Origin: G963678445 sp963678445
GTDB lineage: Bacteria; Hydrogenedentota; Hydrogenedentia; Hydrogenedentales; G963678445
Assembly: GCA_963678445.1 (NCBI GenBank)
Contig: OY782877.1
Coordinates: 372,001 to 436,000 of the forward strand
DNA: 64,000 bases
Reading direction: 5' to 3'
Shown here: positions 25,866 to 35,447 of the stretch, piece after piece
Position numbering within the stretch: the stretch's first letter is position 1
How the letters are laid out: each line of letters begins with the position of its first letter
Translations under genes and position numbers: made by a program
The notes under the pieces: generated by a model
Told to the model about the DNA's origin: nothing
What the model saw: the letters and a program-made list of their open reading frames with translations, nothing else
Database searches by the model: none

Positions 25866-28142
25866 TTATACTGTCTCATCTGCACCAAGATGGTTGAGAA
25901 TGTCATCCGCCATTTCACAAGAGACCTCCTGCTCCACCAACGCCGCAAATGCAAGGATTTTCCGCAACGAACCCGTCATCTTTCGAATATCATTCGTCAC
26001 CCGCATGGCAATCAGGGACAGAATCTCATCGGGCACCTGGGTATCGCCCTGCTCAACAAAGGAACGCAGAATTTTCATACGCGTTTCCCATTCCGGTGCT
26101 TTCAACTCCGCCACAATCCCGCTGGAAAAACGCGATACCAGGCGTTGCTCCAAAAGCCCCAGCCGATCCGGCGCTTTATCACTGGCAATGATAATCTGAC
26201 GCTGCTGATGATGCAATACATTAAAAATATGAAAAAATTCCTCCTGCGCCTCCACCCGTCCCCCAAGAAATTGGATATCATCCAGAATCAGCACATCCCA
26301 ATGGCAATAATTCTCGCGAAATGCGTCCTGCGCATTCTCCTGAATCGCCTCCGCCAAACGACGTGAAAAATGACTGGCCGACACGTACCCCACCCGCGTT
26401 TGCGGCGTATCCTGCAAAATCTTATTCCCAATCGCACTGATCAAATGCGTTTTCCCAATACCCACATGCCCATATAGGAAAAATGGATTATATTCGCCCC
26501 CCGGTGCAGTAGCCACCGCTTCACTCAATTTCGCAGTAAACGTGTTGGCTGAACCCGGGAAAAATGTCCCGAACGTAAACGTCTCCAGAGGATGCTCAGA
26601 CTCCAGGGCACTCAAAACCTGTTCATCCGCCTCCAGAACCATCGGCTCTGTCGTATCCCCCGCCGAAAGCCCAAAAGGCGACACCGACGCATGCCGCGTA
26701 CGACGCCCACGGGACAAATCCTGCTGCACCTGCTGCGCCACGACCGAAGACTCCACCAATTGCGACGTCTGTTCTACTGAAGCCAAGGCCGCCTGCGCAA
26801 TCTCCGACAGCTTTTCCGCATGGGCCGCCTGCGCCGCCTCCGACGCATGCAATGAAGTCTTCAACGTCTCCGTCATCATAGATTGCATCTGCGCCAACAC
26901 ATCCTGCATGTCTGTCGTATCTGAGTGCTTCGAGGTCATCGCACGCATATGCACCAACATGGTCGCCATCGCCTCCTGCATCGCCCCGCCTATACTGTCA
27001 CGTATCGCCTCGCCCAGAGCCTCCGTCGACAACGCATGCTCTTTATCCTGTGCATGCTGTGCCCGCAACTGCACCATCAACGTCGCCAGGGTTTCCTGCA
27101 TCGCTCCACCGACACTGTCGCGGATTACCCCCGCCAATTCCTCCGTCGAAGGCAGCAAGGGCGCTGCTGGGGCACCACTTTCCGCCGACGCCACCGACTG
27201 CACCGCCGCACGCAATTCACCCGCCACGCCCGCCAAGGACTCTTTTAAGGAATCCTGCAACAATACCGCCAGACCTTCCGTCCCCAACTCTCCTGTTGAT
27301 TTAGTCGAGGCAGACTGCTGCGCCAGCGTGGTACCCAACTCCTGCATCGCGCCATGGATGGCGTCTACCAGCTGCGTCTGATTTTCCTGCAATGCCGACG
27401 ACAACGCCTCCGCCGAAATCATCGATGCATCCGGCGCTGTTGACGACGGCTCCGTCGGCCTCACTGGAGAAGCGGCCTCCACCGGTTCCGCTGGGGCTTC
27501 TTCCTTCTGCACCGCGAACTCTTGTTCTTCAGATGGCCTTGGTTCGGGTGCTGGTGGTGCTACCTGCTTCTTGGGTGCTGCAGACGCAGGCCCCAACCCC
27601 AGGCTCTGCGCCGTCATGGTAGCCCCTCCGCTTCCTCCTTCACCTTTTTTACGAAAAACCTTCCGTGCAACCAGCTCAAAATGCTCCCAATTGCACAAAA
27701 TGGGCTTGATTCTCAAATCCGGGCAAACCTGACGAACCTCAGTAAGTGCTTCCAAATCCAAAGGGTCCACCATTGCCACCGTCAGAATACGACCCAACTT
27801 ATCAATCGGAATCAACTGGTACTTCTGACAAACCTCCTCTGGAACCAATTGCAGCACATCATTGCCAATATCATAATCCATAAGGCTCAGATGCGGAATC
27901 TTACACTGTTTGACCAGACAAGACGCCACCGCCTCCTGCGACACAAACCCTAGCTGAATAAGGATTTGACCAATAAACCCGCCCTTCTCCTGCTGCACCT
28001 TCTGCGCCTCTTCCAACTGGTTCTCAGTAACCAGCTCTTCTTCAATAAGAAGCTCTCCCAACCGCTTATGCGGCGGGATAGAAGGAGGCACAGGTACAGC
28101 AGCACCAGTTGCCGATGGATTATCCGCCGTTGGAGAGTTCAT
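25866..28142 (-). CDS. MshEN domain fused to a DnaA-type AAA+ ATPase domain
   Basis: A 758-residue chimera. Residues 27-79 hold two 24-residue MshEN half-motifs (RLGELLIEEELV... and FIGQILIQLGFV...) separated by five residues, the spacing known for c-di-GMP-binding MshEN. The domain continues to about 165 with YQLIPIDKLGRILTVAMVDP. Residues ~170-510 are a Pro/Ala/Glu linker and predicted helices with repeated RDSxGGAMQE units (341, 381). Residues ~518-755 match DnaA domain III: YNPFFLYGHV, Walker A GHVGIGKTH (558-566), Walker B ILDDIQF (619-625), sensor I ASDKAPD, box VII LEQRLVSRF, sensor II NDIR. The DnaA DNA-binding domain IV is absent. It is 67 bases upstream of pilB. Inference: a nucleotide-responsive partner of the pilus motors. 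I do not know a named family for it. Confidence 0.88.
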   Translation of the reverse strand: MNSPTADNPSATGAAVPVPPSIPPHKRLGELLIEEELVTENQLEEAQKVQQEKGGFIGQILIQLGFVSQEAVASCLVKQCKIPHLSLMDYDIGNDVLQLVPEEVCQKYQLIPIDKLGRILTVAMVDPLDLEALTEVRQVCPDLRIKPILCNWEHFELVARKVFRKKGEGGSGGATMTAQSLGLGPASAAPKKQVAPPAPEPRPSEEQEFAVQKEEAPAEPVEAASPVRPTEPSSTAPDASMISAEALSSALQENQTQLVDAIHGAMQELGTTLAQQSASTKSTGELGTEGLAVLLQDSLKESLAGVAGELRAAVQSVASAESGAPAAPLLPSTEELAGVIRDSVGGAMQETLATLMVQLRAQHAQDKEHALSTEALGEAIRDSIGGAMQEAMATMLVHMRAMTSKHSDTTDMQDVLAQMQSMMTETLKTSLHASEAAQAAHAEKLSEIAQAALASVEQTSQLVESSVVAQQVQQDLSRGRRTRHASVSPFGLSAGDTTEPMVLEADEQVLSALESEHPLETFTFGTFFPGSANTFTAKLSEAVATAPGGEYNPFFLYGHVGIGKTHLISAIGNKILQDTPQTRVGYVSASHFSRRLAEAIQENAQDAFRENYCHWDVLILDDIQFLGGRVEAQEEFFHIFNVLHHQQRQIIIASDKAPDRLGLLEQRLVSRFSSGIVAELKAPEWETRMKILRSFVEQGDTQVPDEILSLIAMRVTNDIRKMTGSLRKILAFAALVEQEVSCEMADDILNHLGADETV

Positions 28143-28499
28143 GCCAGTCTTTTTTCCCTGTAATCAGCCATACAAACACACGCGCAGAAAGTATATATCA
28201 ACCATGGAGAGGGGTGCGAATCATCTTTGGAGAGGCGCCCACATACGCTGTCTTTTATTGTAGCACCGCTTAGAAAGCCGGTCAAATAAACTGTGATGTA
28301 ACCCTCTGAAACGCAATTATTTGAATCCCATAGGCCACATCTATTCCGACTTTAAAAGAATTGGCAGCTACAGAAAAAGATCGCTCTGGCCACTTCTTGA
28401 CGCCCATTCGGACAGAAAAAGAAACACAACCCAATAAATACCACCCAATCAGACACAGAAATAGTCTATACGTGTCCGCAAGCAATACTATGGGATAGG
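28143..28499. other. Intergenic stretch upstream of the pilus cluster
   Basis: No supported gene. One 67-residue frame (28282-28485, minus strand) is hydrophobic at its start but begins on TTG with no Shine-Dalgarno sequence. A promoter for the five-gene pilus cluster is expected here, but no clear -35/-10 pair was identified. Confidence 0.5.
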
Positions 28500-29930
28500 C
28501 TAGGAAAGGTAGGGCACGATGGCAATCAGGGTAATGGCCTCATACAGTGCCGCTATGGCCAGCAGGGCGCCACTGGCCAAAACACCGCCCAAAAAAATGT
28601 GTATATTGGTTTTTACCGATTGCCAGAAGGGGGCTTTACTAAACAATAAAAAGCAACGTATCGCCCAGACAGTCACGGTAAAAGAGGCGAGAATATACGC
28701 TTCAAGCTCTAAGACCATCGTAATACTATGTAATGTATATCCTGTTGCTGTCCCCGTCCATACAGGGGCCATCAGGAAGCCCACCATACCAAAACTGGCG
28801 GCTGTTTTGAATACGCCGATCGCAAGCGGAAAAAGGGAAAGAGCATAGGTAAATCCCAAGGTCTGCACCACGTAATTGTTGAAAAACGTGGCCAGGGTCG
28901 CCTGGGCAATATCTTTCGAGGCATAGGCTGCGCCTATATACCCCAGTTCACCCTCTGTAAACACGTTCGATAGATACGCCGAGAGATGGAAATTCAGGGT
29001 GGGCTGCTTCAGGCCAAGCACCATCGCGCCAAAAAAAACACCATATAAAAGCACATGCATGCAGAAAAACAACCCCTTTCGACGGGAAATTTCTTGCATG
29101 AGCCCCCCAAGAAGGGGGGTAGGCGGAGTTGCAAGGCTGAGAAAAAAGCGGGTAAAACCCAATGCGCCGCCAATGGCAACGATGATTAATCCCGCAAGAG
29201 TCGCCCAGGCGAAAACGGGTTGGGTGCGGGTCTGCCCCCCTTGCAAAACGGGGACTAACTCTGTAGGTTGCTTCCCTGAATCCATCCAGAACTCTTCGAT
29301 ATGCAACAAGCCATTCGGATCTAACCAACCCACCTGTGCCCCTTGTTCGGCGCTGAAGTGGTCTTGTTTCAATTCCGGAGAAGCCAGCATAAGGTAGGAA
29401 CGCACAAGTCCCGAAGCACTTGGATTAAGTTGACCGACAACCGAAAAGGCTTCTCCATCCAGCAAAAACTGTTTCTCTGTCGTCAAGTCTCCCGCCAGGA
29501 CCTCCCGTTTCCCTGGTTCTGGCAAACGACCGGAAATCAGCAATGGCGCTAAAATATGCGGCGCTACATCAATGGCCAATACTTGCTCTGAAAAATCCAG
29601 AGACGCTTCCCGTTGTAAATCCGTCAGATATTGACGTATCCATTTGGGGGCTTTGGCGAAGGCAGGACGCTCAGCCGACAAAACGCGGCTCCAGACAGGG
29701 TAAGTCTCTCCCTGCGGTGGAGCCAGCTTAAAGGCCAACAGAGCATTATGCCAAGGCTGCCTCTTCACCCACTGATCTTCGTACAATCCAACCGCCGCCA
29801 ACAACGCTACACCAACAGCCACAATAACACAGGCGCCCCACAAGCCCCGCGGCGGAAGAACAACTTCCGCCATGGGATTGTGGGACTCTGTATACCATTC
29901 AGGGGGTCGAGACAAAGGCGATACGCTCAT
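28500..29930 (-). CDS. Multi-pass membrane protein with SpoIIM-like C-terminal domain
   Basis: A 476-residue protein. One membrane segment lies near residues 30-50, an extracytoplasmic region follows (about 60-235), and the C-terminal half has five to six membrane segments. The end, ATFFNNYVVQTLGFTYALSL...GVFKTAASFGMVGF...LELEAYILASF, has the spacing of the SpoIIM/DUF95 family (FFxNN...small-residue helix...HGxxE-like turn...A/G-rich helix). In non-sporulating bacteria such proteins have unknown transport-like or membrane-remodelling roles. It starts two bases after the upstream ceramidase-like gene ends, so the two are probably co-transcribed. The SpoIIM relation is from pattern memory. Confidence 0.65.
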   Translation of the reverse strand: MSVSPLSRPPEWYTESHNPMAEVVLPPRGLWGACVIVAVGVALLAAVGLYEDQWVKRQPWHNALLAFKLAPPQGETYPVWSRVLSAERPAFAKAPKWIRQYLTDLQREASLDFSEQVLAIDVAPHILAPLLISGRLPEPGKREVLAGDLTTEKQFLLDGEAFSVVGQLNPSASGLVRSYLMLASPELKQDHFSAEQGAQVGWLDPNGLLHIEEFWMDSGKQPTELVPVLQGGQTRTQPVFAWATLAGLIIVAIGGALGFTRFFLSLATPPTPLLGGLMQEISRRKGLFFCMHVLLYGVFFGAMVLGLKQPTLNFHLSAYLSNVFTEGELGYIGAAYASKDIAQATLATFFNNYVVQTLGFTYALSLFPLAIGVFKTAASFGMVGFLMAPVWTGTATGYTLHSITMVLELEAYILASFTVTVWAIRCFLLFSKAPFWQSVKTNIHIFLGGVLASGALLAIAALYEAITLIAIVPYLS

Positions 29931-29932
29931 AC

Positions 29933-31351
29933 TTATAAGGCAGCCTGCTGTGTTTTAGGAGCCAGCCCTTCCACCGCATGCTCCACCAGCGCATGGAAAT
30001 ACGCCTCAGCATTAGGACCAAACCAACTCATAAAGCCTACTTCGTAATCCAGCATATTCTTTTTTGTCTCTTTGTAGTATTTATCCGGCGAAAGATAGCC
30101 GCAATAAGTGCCGCAAAAGCCCATGCCCCAAAGCTCATAACCTTTTTGCTTCGCCCAAGCCTGCCATTCCCGGTTAATCTCACCACTGAAATCATACGGC
30201 ATACCAACAAAAAGCAACTTACCTATGCGTGCACATTGGAACCAGCCATCTTTAGGCACACCGAAGATACCCGCTAACAGCGGGGATACACGCCACGACG
30301 GACTAAGCGGTCGCATTTGTGCACTGGGCATACCTACCGGAATACCAACCGACACAATATCCAGCTTGTCCTGAAATTCTAACGTCTGGGTATTTTCCAA
30401 AACCACCTTGGCCAACGCTTCCCCCATCGCCTTTACACGATCGGAACGGGTCTCTGCTTCAGGAGAACGCGGTCCCATTGAGCCAACCGCCCCGCCAAGG
30501 TAGACTGCGGTCGCACCGGTCTTCGCTTCGATAGAACGCATCAGTTCACCTGGGTACTCCGCACTGAACTCCATCATACTCGTACCAAAATTCGTCGGGT
30601 GCGCACTGTAACGAACCACATAACAACGCTTACCGCCAACCTGGTCAATGACCATATAATTCAAGAGCGAATCTACCGGCGCTTTTCGCGTACGATTACG
30701 GATGAACTGCGGTGCATCCACCGAACCATAGGCCAACTTCGCAGGACGCAGACTATCGTAGGCGCTGATAATGGCCTTGGTGTATTGTTCCACAAGAAAG
30801 GATTCCACTGCAGGATCGTATTTACCCGCGGAGATCTTAGCGGCAATACCTGGACCAAATGCACCCGGCCCACAGTGGGTATGGCTGGCGCAAAACTGAA
30901 TATCATTGGCTGTCAACTTCGACTTCGTTTGAAGAGCAACGTTTTTCCGGACAGCGTCGGCGATATTGGGCGAGGTGATCAGCATATCGATCCCAACCAA
31001 CACAAACGTATCCTTACCATCATTAAACGCCACTGCCTTCACATGCAATTCATCACGAACCCCTTCCGAACGCTTGCCATTAGGACGTCCGGAATAGCCG
31101 CCCATCGGTGTACCCACAGGAGGAGTAATCTTTTCCACCCCCCACCCCACCCGCAACTGCGCTGGATTATTCGTAAAATCCGATTGCTGGATATTTTTAT
31201 CAATATCCGCCAAGGCTTTGTGGTAATACTTGGACGTTTCAAAGTGGGAATCGGAATACGTAGGCCAAGGACCTACTACCAGAACAAATAGCCCTACCAA
31301 CAGAACCAGTGTTATTGCGATCCCTAATAGAATCTTCTTTAGTCTCGACAT
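29933..31351 (-). CDS. Neutral/alkaline ceramidase-like membrane-anchored protein
   Basis: A 472-residue protein with an N-terminal signal anchor (ILLGIAITLVLLVGLFVLVV) and an exported domain. It shows LRVGWGVEKITPPVGTPMGGYSGR, DELHVKAVAFNDGKDTFVLVGIDML, the zinc-binding motif ASHTHCGPGAFGPG and YLGGAVGSMGPRS, all typical of the neutral-ceramidase-like family common in PVC genomes. Catalytic activity on ceramide is unproven for these short versions. The start is the ATG at 31351 with GAGGGAG seven bases upstream; a longer frame begins inside an interspersed repeat and is rejected. It is followed at once by the SpoIIM-like gene. Confidence 0.8.
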   Translation of the reverse strand: MSRLKKILLGIAITLVLLVGLFVLVVGPWPTYSDSHFETSKYYHKALADIDKNIQQSDFTNNPAQLRVGWGVEKITPPVGTPMGGYSGRPNGKRSEGVRDELHVKAVAFNDGKDTFVLVGIDMLITSPNIADAVRKNVALQTKSKLTANDIQFCASHTHCGPGAFGPGIAAKISAGKYDPAVESFLVEQYTKAIISAYDSLRPAKLAYGSVDAPQFIRNRTRKAPVDSLLNYMVIDQVGGKRCYVVRYSAHPTNFGTSMMEFSAEYPGELMRSIEAKTGATAVYLGGAVGSMGPRSPEAETRSDRVKAMGEALAKVVLENTQTLEFQDKLDIVSVGIPVGMPSAQMRPLSPSWRVSPLLAGIFGVPKDGWFQCARIGKLLFVGMPYDFSGEINREWQAWAKQKGYELWGMGFCGTYCGYLSPDKYYKETKKNMLDYEVGFMSWFGPNAEAYFHALVEHAVEGLAPKTQQAAL

Positions 31352-31366
31352 TACATAACTCCCTCT

Positions 31367-31469
31367 AAAGTGGTCCAGCGACCACAAGCGTTAGGTATGA
31401 TCCTTACCATCCCTGACCACAACAAAAATTTCGTTTTTTATGATAGCTTTCCAGATTTTAGTCACTAAC
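31367..31469 (+). repeat. Interspersed hairpin repeat, copy 7
   Basis: Near-consensus copy between the alcohol dehydrogenase and ceramidase-like genes: AAAGTGGTCCAGCGACCAC, ATGATCCTTACCATCCCTG, ACCACAACAAAAATTTCG, TTTTTATGATAGCTTTCCAG, TTTTAGTCACTAA. Its far end overlaps the TAG stop codon of the dehydrogenase gene. Confidence 0.9.
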
Positions 31470-32496
31470 GATCAATAGATGCCTTCAGCACCTCGTCTTT
31501 GTTCTCTGCAACCAATTCAAAGGCCTGCACCGTCTCTTCCAGCGGAAACGAATGCGTAATCATCGAGGTCACATCTATTTTACCACTGGCTGTCAGTGCC
31601 AGCGCTGCCGGAAAATTGTGCCGAAAACGACGACACCATTGCAGATTTAACTCACGTCGGCGCACCACGCTGACAGGAAGCGGATCTTCATCTTGTCCCG
31701 AGATTCCCGTCAATACACAGCGACCCGCAGGACGTGTTATCCTTGCGGCCAGGCCCATACCCTCCGAGGCGTTGGTGCAATCAATAGCCACATCCACCCC
31801 ACGCCCCTGGGTTTCCTGCATAATACGCGCCACAATGTCTTCTTCAGCCGCATGAATGCCGCAATCCGCACCATAACGAAGCGCTGCTTCCACACGATAG
31901 CGCAATACATCGCTCGCATACAGCGTTTGCGCCCCGGACAACCGCACCAACTGCAATACCAACAGCCCTACAGGTCCACTACCCAACACCGCCACCGTCT
32001 CCCCAGGGGTAATCTTCGCCAGTTCTACTGTGTGCAACGCCACCGCAACCGGCTCAATCATAGCCGCCTCCTGCGCCGTCATCGCATCAGGCACAGGAAA
32101 GCAAAAGTCCGCGTGCACCGTCATATACTCACACAAAGCACCATCACACCCCGGCCCTCCAGGGAAAAACATATTCGTACATACATTGTAGTGCCCCGTT
32201 TTACACCACTCGCACTGCATACAAGGAATGCCAGGCTCTACTGCAACCCGTTTACCCACCAGCGACGCATCCGCATGCTCTCCGACAGCCTCTACAATCC
32301 CGGCATATTCATGCCCCAGAATCAGAGGCGTGGTTAAAATCTGAGAACCGATACGCCCTTCTTTGTAGTAGTGCATGTCGGAACCGCATACCCCTACAGA
32401 CTCTATGCGAATCAACGCTTCATGCGCCTGTGGAACCGGTTTTTCCACCTCTACCAGCCGCATATCCCGTGGTGCATACCAGCGAACTGCTTTCAT
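31465..32496 (-). CDS. Zinc-dependent medium-chain alcohol/polyol dehydrogenase
   Basis: A 343-residue MDR enzyme similar in plan to sorbitol (L-iditol) dehydrogenase. It shows catalytic zinc ligands GVCGSDMHYY and GHEYAGIV, a structural zinc cluster CMQCEWCKTGHYNVC, the EP-V catalytic Glu in MIEPVAVALHT, and the NAD site VAVLGSGPVGLLV. It probably oxidises a polyol or sugar alcohol with NAD(P). ATG at 32496 is preferred over a GTG five codons upstream because the family starts with MKAV; the Shine-Dalgarno sequence is weak. Single gene next to a repeat copy. Confidence 0.9.
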   Translation of the reverse strand: MKAVRWYAPRDMRLVEVEKPVPQAHEALIRIESVGVCGSDMHYYKEGRIGSQILTTPLILGHEYAGIVEAVGEHADASLVGKRVAVEPGIPCMQCEWCKTGHYNVCTNMFFPGGPGCDGALCEYMTVHADFCFPVPDAMTAQEAAMIEPVAVALHTVELAKITPGETVAVLGSGPVGLLVLQLVRLSGAQTLYASDVLRYRVEAALRYGADCGIHAAEEDIVARIMQETQGRGVDVAIDCTNASEGMGLAARITRPAGRCVLTGISGQDEDPLPVSVVRRRELNLQWCRRFRHNFPAALALTASGKIDVTSMITHSFPLEETVQAFELVAENKDEVLKASIDR

Positions 32497-32731
32497 TAAT
32501 ATTCCAATCACTCTCTACGTCCTAGATAACCCTACAAAAACAAAAACTTATTCCCACCCCCCATCGAAAAGGGTTTATTACCAAAAAATCCGGTACCACA
32601 GTTGTGTTTGCACAAAAACACCGTTAAACCATAGTCCGGCACACGCAAGTATTTGACGAATCAACACCACCGCTATTCAATGGACCGGTGCAATGCATAG
32701 AAAGATTCGTTCTTATCACATCCCTGCCTGC

Positions 32732-33808
32732 CTAACGAAAGATAAGTGGTTTTGACGCCGCTTTTTGCTGCGGCTGCAAGCGCTCCAACGCGGCACGAAC
32801 CTGAGGTTGGTCGGAATGTGCCTGCAATGAATACTCATACGCCTCACGCGCTTTACCCAGATTACCCAGCTGCATCTGCATGGCCGCCAGAAAATTCCAG
32901 GCCTGATATCCCTTCGGAGCCAGGACTACCGCCCGTTCTATTGCCATAATAGCTTCAGGAAGTCGTGCCGCACGGTACAATAAACGTGCATAGGCCATGT
33001 GGTTTTCCGCGGTATCGCTAAAGTAACGCTGCGCAGCCGTAAACTCCGCCAGAGCCGTCCGCAACCGTTCCCGTGTTTCAACATCGTACGCTTGCCCAGC
33101 CCCCCCCAAAGCATCAATCTCCGTCGAGGCCTCACCAATATTCCCCTCCCACACCTTCAGTATCGCCAAAGCCAACGTAGTCCATGTTGTCGGCGATGCC
33201 GCATGCGCCTTGACATAACTTTCCTGTGCAAACGCATACAACCCTTCGTCCCAATAAAAGTCGCCAAGCAAGCTCAACGCTTCCGCTGAAGCGGGCTCCA
33301 GTTGCAATGCTTCCTGAAGCGCATCCCATGTGGCATGGCGCTTTTGGGGACCACACTGCGCCCAGTTTTTAGCCAAACGCAACCACAAGGCTACCTGAGA
33401 CTTTTCCCTGGCAACTACCCCCTCCAATACCTCCGCCGCCAAATCCGCATAGCCCAATGTTTCCAAAACCTCAACATAGGCCAAACACTCTTCCAGCTGT
33501 TCAGAGTCAGCAATCCCGGCCTTTTCAAAGCTATGCCTCGCCCCCCGGAGACAAGCCGCCGCCTCCGTCATTTTCTTCTGCACCGTCTCCATATCCTGTC
33601 GTTCACGAGCTTCTTCCATCTGCGTCATAGCCGACTGATACGCCGCCCACTTCTGATGCGCCTCTTCAAATTCAGCCTGCGCTTCCAATAAAAAACAGGC
33701 ACACAATACGACACCCAACAGAAGCTTTGGGGGATATTTCTTGTTTATTTTCGACTGGTTTTCATTATTTTGCCCCGAACCAGTGCAAAACCGATAAAAA
33801 CAACTCAT
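32732..33808 (-). CDS. Exported TPR protein
   Basis: A 358-residue protein with a hydrophobic signal segment (KLLLGVVLCACFLLEAQA) after a long basic N-terminus, and probable signal peptidase cleavage at AQA/EF. The rest is helical tetratricopeptide repeats (for example AYARLLYRAARLPEAIMAIE, AWNFLAAMQMQLGNLGKARE). Its ATG overlaps the hflX stop codon (ATGA), giving translational coupling. A periplasmic scaffold role is likely; no partner can be named. The preceding HflX relation is probably only operonic. Confidence 0.78.
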   Translation of the reverse strand: MSCFYRFCTGSGQNNENQSKINKKYPPKLLLGVVLCACFLLEAQAEFEEAHQKWAAYQSAMTQMEEARERQDMETVQKKMTEAAACLRGARHSFEKAGIADSEQLEECLAYVEVLETLGYADLAAEVLEGVVAREKSQVALWLRLAKNWAQCGPQKRHATWDALQEALQLEPASAEALSLLGDFYWDEGLYAFAQESYVKAHAASPTTWTTLALAILKVWEGNIGEASTEIDALGGAGQAYDVETRERLRTALAEFTAAQRYFSDTAENHMAYARLLYRAARLPEAIMAIERAVVLAPKGYQAWNFLAAMQMQLGNLGKAREAYEYSLQAHSDQPQVRAALERLQPQQKAASKPLIFR

Positions 33809-35439
33809 AAACACTCCACCGAGGTTTGTAAATCAGCCCACAAACGCGCTTCCATGGCCTGCATCAATGCGTCAAACGTGTTCCGCTGCAGCGCGCATAC
33901 CGGAATACCATTAAAACGACTCACCAATCCAGCCACTGTATCTTCATCACACAAATCCATTTTGTTAAACACGAGCAACGTCGGCTTTTGGTCCAACTCC
34001 AATTCCCGCAACAATGCAGTAACTGTATCATATTTTGCATCCAGATCGGGACAGGAAGCGTCGATAACATGCAATAACAGATCTGCGTCATGCAACTCCT
34101 CAAAGGTCGTGCGGAACGCCGCCATCAAATCCTTGGGCAAGTTGCGTATGAAGCCCACTGTATCCGTAATGATCACCTCACGTTCCTGAGGAAAACGCAG
34201 GCGTCGCGAAACAGGATTCAGCGTGGCAAACAAGGCATTCTCTGCAATCACCTCGCTATTGGTCAGATGATTGAGCAAGGTTGATTTACCCGCATTCGTA
34301 TACCCTACCACCGCGATGGTAGGCACCCCTTTTCGGGTACGCACATCACGTCGCAACGTCCGGCGCTTGCCCAACTTGACAACCTCGCGCTCCAGGCGTG
34401 CAATGCGATCCCGTGCTCTACGCCGATTAATTTCCAACGTGGTTTCGCCAGGACCACGCCCCCCAATGCCGCCCGTCAAACGAGACAGGGCTGTCTGTTT
34501 AAGCGCAAGCAGCGGTTGCAAATAACGCAGCTGTGCCAATTCGACTTGCAGTTTACCCTCGCGTGTTACCGCATGCTGTGCAAAGATGTCGAGAATAACT
34601 TGTGTGCGATCCAGAATTTTCAAATCTGTCAAGTCCGACACCGCCTTCACCTGCGAAGGGGAAAGGTTAAGATCAAAAATGAGCACCTCCGCCCCCAGTT
34701 GCATCGCTTTAATAATAGCGTATTTCAGCTTACCCTTACCAGAAACATACTTCCGATCCGGTGTGCGACGCTGTATCAGCTCATGGACAATCTCAATGCC
34801 GGCGCTACGCGACAATTCCTTCAATTCCGCTACTGAATCCTCGGCAATGGTCAACGGCAAAGTGGATACATGCATCAACACCGCCCGATCACGATTGTCA
34901 CCCGCCAGACGCGCTTTTCGATTCCGCGCAAACTCCTCCTCCAAAGCTGACATCATCGCAGAGAAATCTTCGGGCAGGTCGTGCACCGTTGTCGGGGGAT
35001 GGATTTCCCATGGCTCGTCGGATTCATTGGCGGGTAACAGATGCGCCATATGCACCCGTCCTGGCAAACCCGTTGAGGTCACTTCGATAGCAGCAACCAA
35101 ATCGAAGCGCAGCAACGCCAAGTCCGTCAGGTCGTCATCGTTCAATGCTTCCTGATGCAAATGGGTATGCACCAACCGTAACCCACACAAACGATCCCGG
35201 CCACGCCGTTGGATATCCGGTAAAAAAAGGGAGCGGGCATCACCTACTACAACCGCTTCGACATTCCCACGACGCCCCAGCATTAAACCAATCTGGCGTT
35301 GCGTCTCAAAGGAAAGTTCCGTAAGGGTACGCGCTAATTCTGGACTAATAACACTGTCTGAATGCGAACGGCGTTTCGCCAGCTTTTCCAGACGCTTAAG
35401 TATCGAGGCTTTCAGGCCCTGTGTATTTCCCGACAGCAG
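33805..35439 (-). CDS. hflX: Ribosome-associated GTPase HflX, apparent CTG start
   Basis: A GTPase that splits stalled or hibernating 70S ribosomes. It has the HflX N-domain (YVSGKGKLKYA, GAEVLIFDLNLSPSQ), the GGIGGRGPGETTLE hinge and G domain with G1 VGYTNAGKST, G3 DTVGFI, G4 NKMD. The first ATG in frame (35283) gives 492 residues but cuts off a conserved stretch: the codons upstream read GNTQGLKASILKRLEKLAKR and SPELARTLTELSFETQRQIG, as in other HflX proteins. An in-frame TAA at 35454-35452 bounds the frame, and no ATG, GTG or TTG lies between. AAGGAG (35448-35453) is eight bases before CTG at 35439, giving 544 residues. The CTG start is inferred. Confidence 0.88.
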   Translation of the reverse strand: MLSGNTQGLKASILKRLEKLAKRRSHSDSVISPELARTLTELSFETQRQIGLMLGRRGNVEAVVVGDARSLFLPDIQRRGRDRLCGLRLVHTHLHQEALNDDDLTDLALLRFDLVAAIEVTSTGLPGRVHMAHLLPANESDEPWEIHPPTTVHDLPEDFSAMMSALEEEFARNRKARLAGDNRDRAVLMHVSTLPLTIAEDSVAELKELSRSAGIEIVHELIQRRTPDRKYVSGKGKLKYAIIKAMQLGAEVLIFDLNLSPSQVKAVSDLTDLKILDRTQVILDIFAQHAVTREGKLQVELAQLRYLQPLLALKQTALSRLTGGIGGRGPGETTLEINRRRARDRIARLEREVVKLGKRRTLRRDVRTRKGVPTIAVVGYTNAGKSTLLNHLTNSEVIAENALFATLNPVSRRLRFPQEREVIITDTVGFIRNLPKDLMAAFRTTFEELHDADLLLHVIDASCPDLDAKYDTVTALLRELELDQKPTLLVFNKMDLCDEDTVAGLVSRFNGIPVCALQRNTFDALMQAMEARLWADLQTSVECL

Positions 35440-35447
35440 TGTTCCGT

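Noticed and set aside
28282..28485. 67-residue minus-strand frame downstream of the SpoIIM-like gene
   Set aside because: TTG start without ribosome site and no recognisable motif.
33805..35283. hflX annotated from the first ATG
   Set aside because: It omits about 50 conserved HflX residues encoded in frame upstream, and this ATG has no ribosome site.
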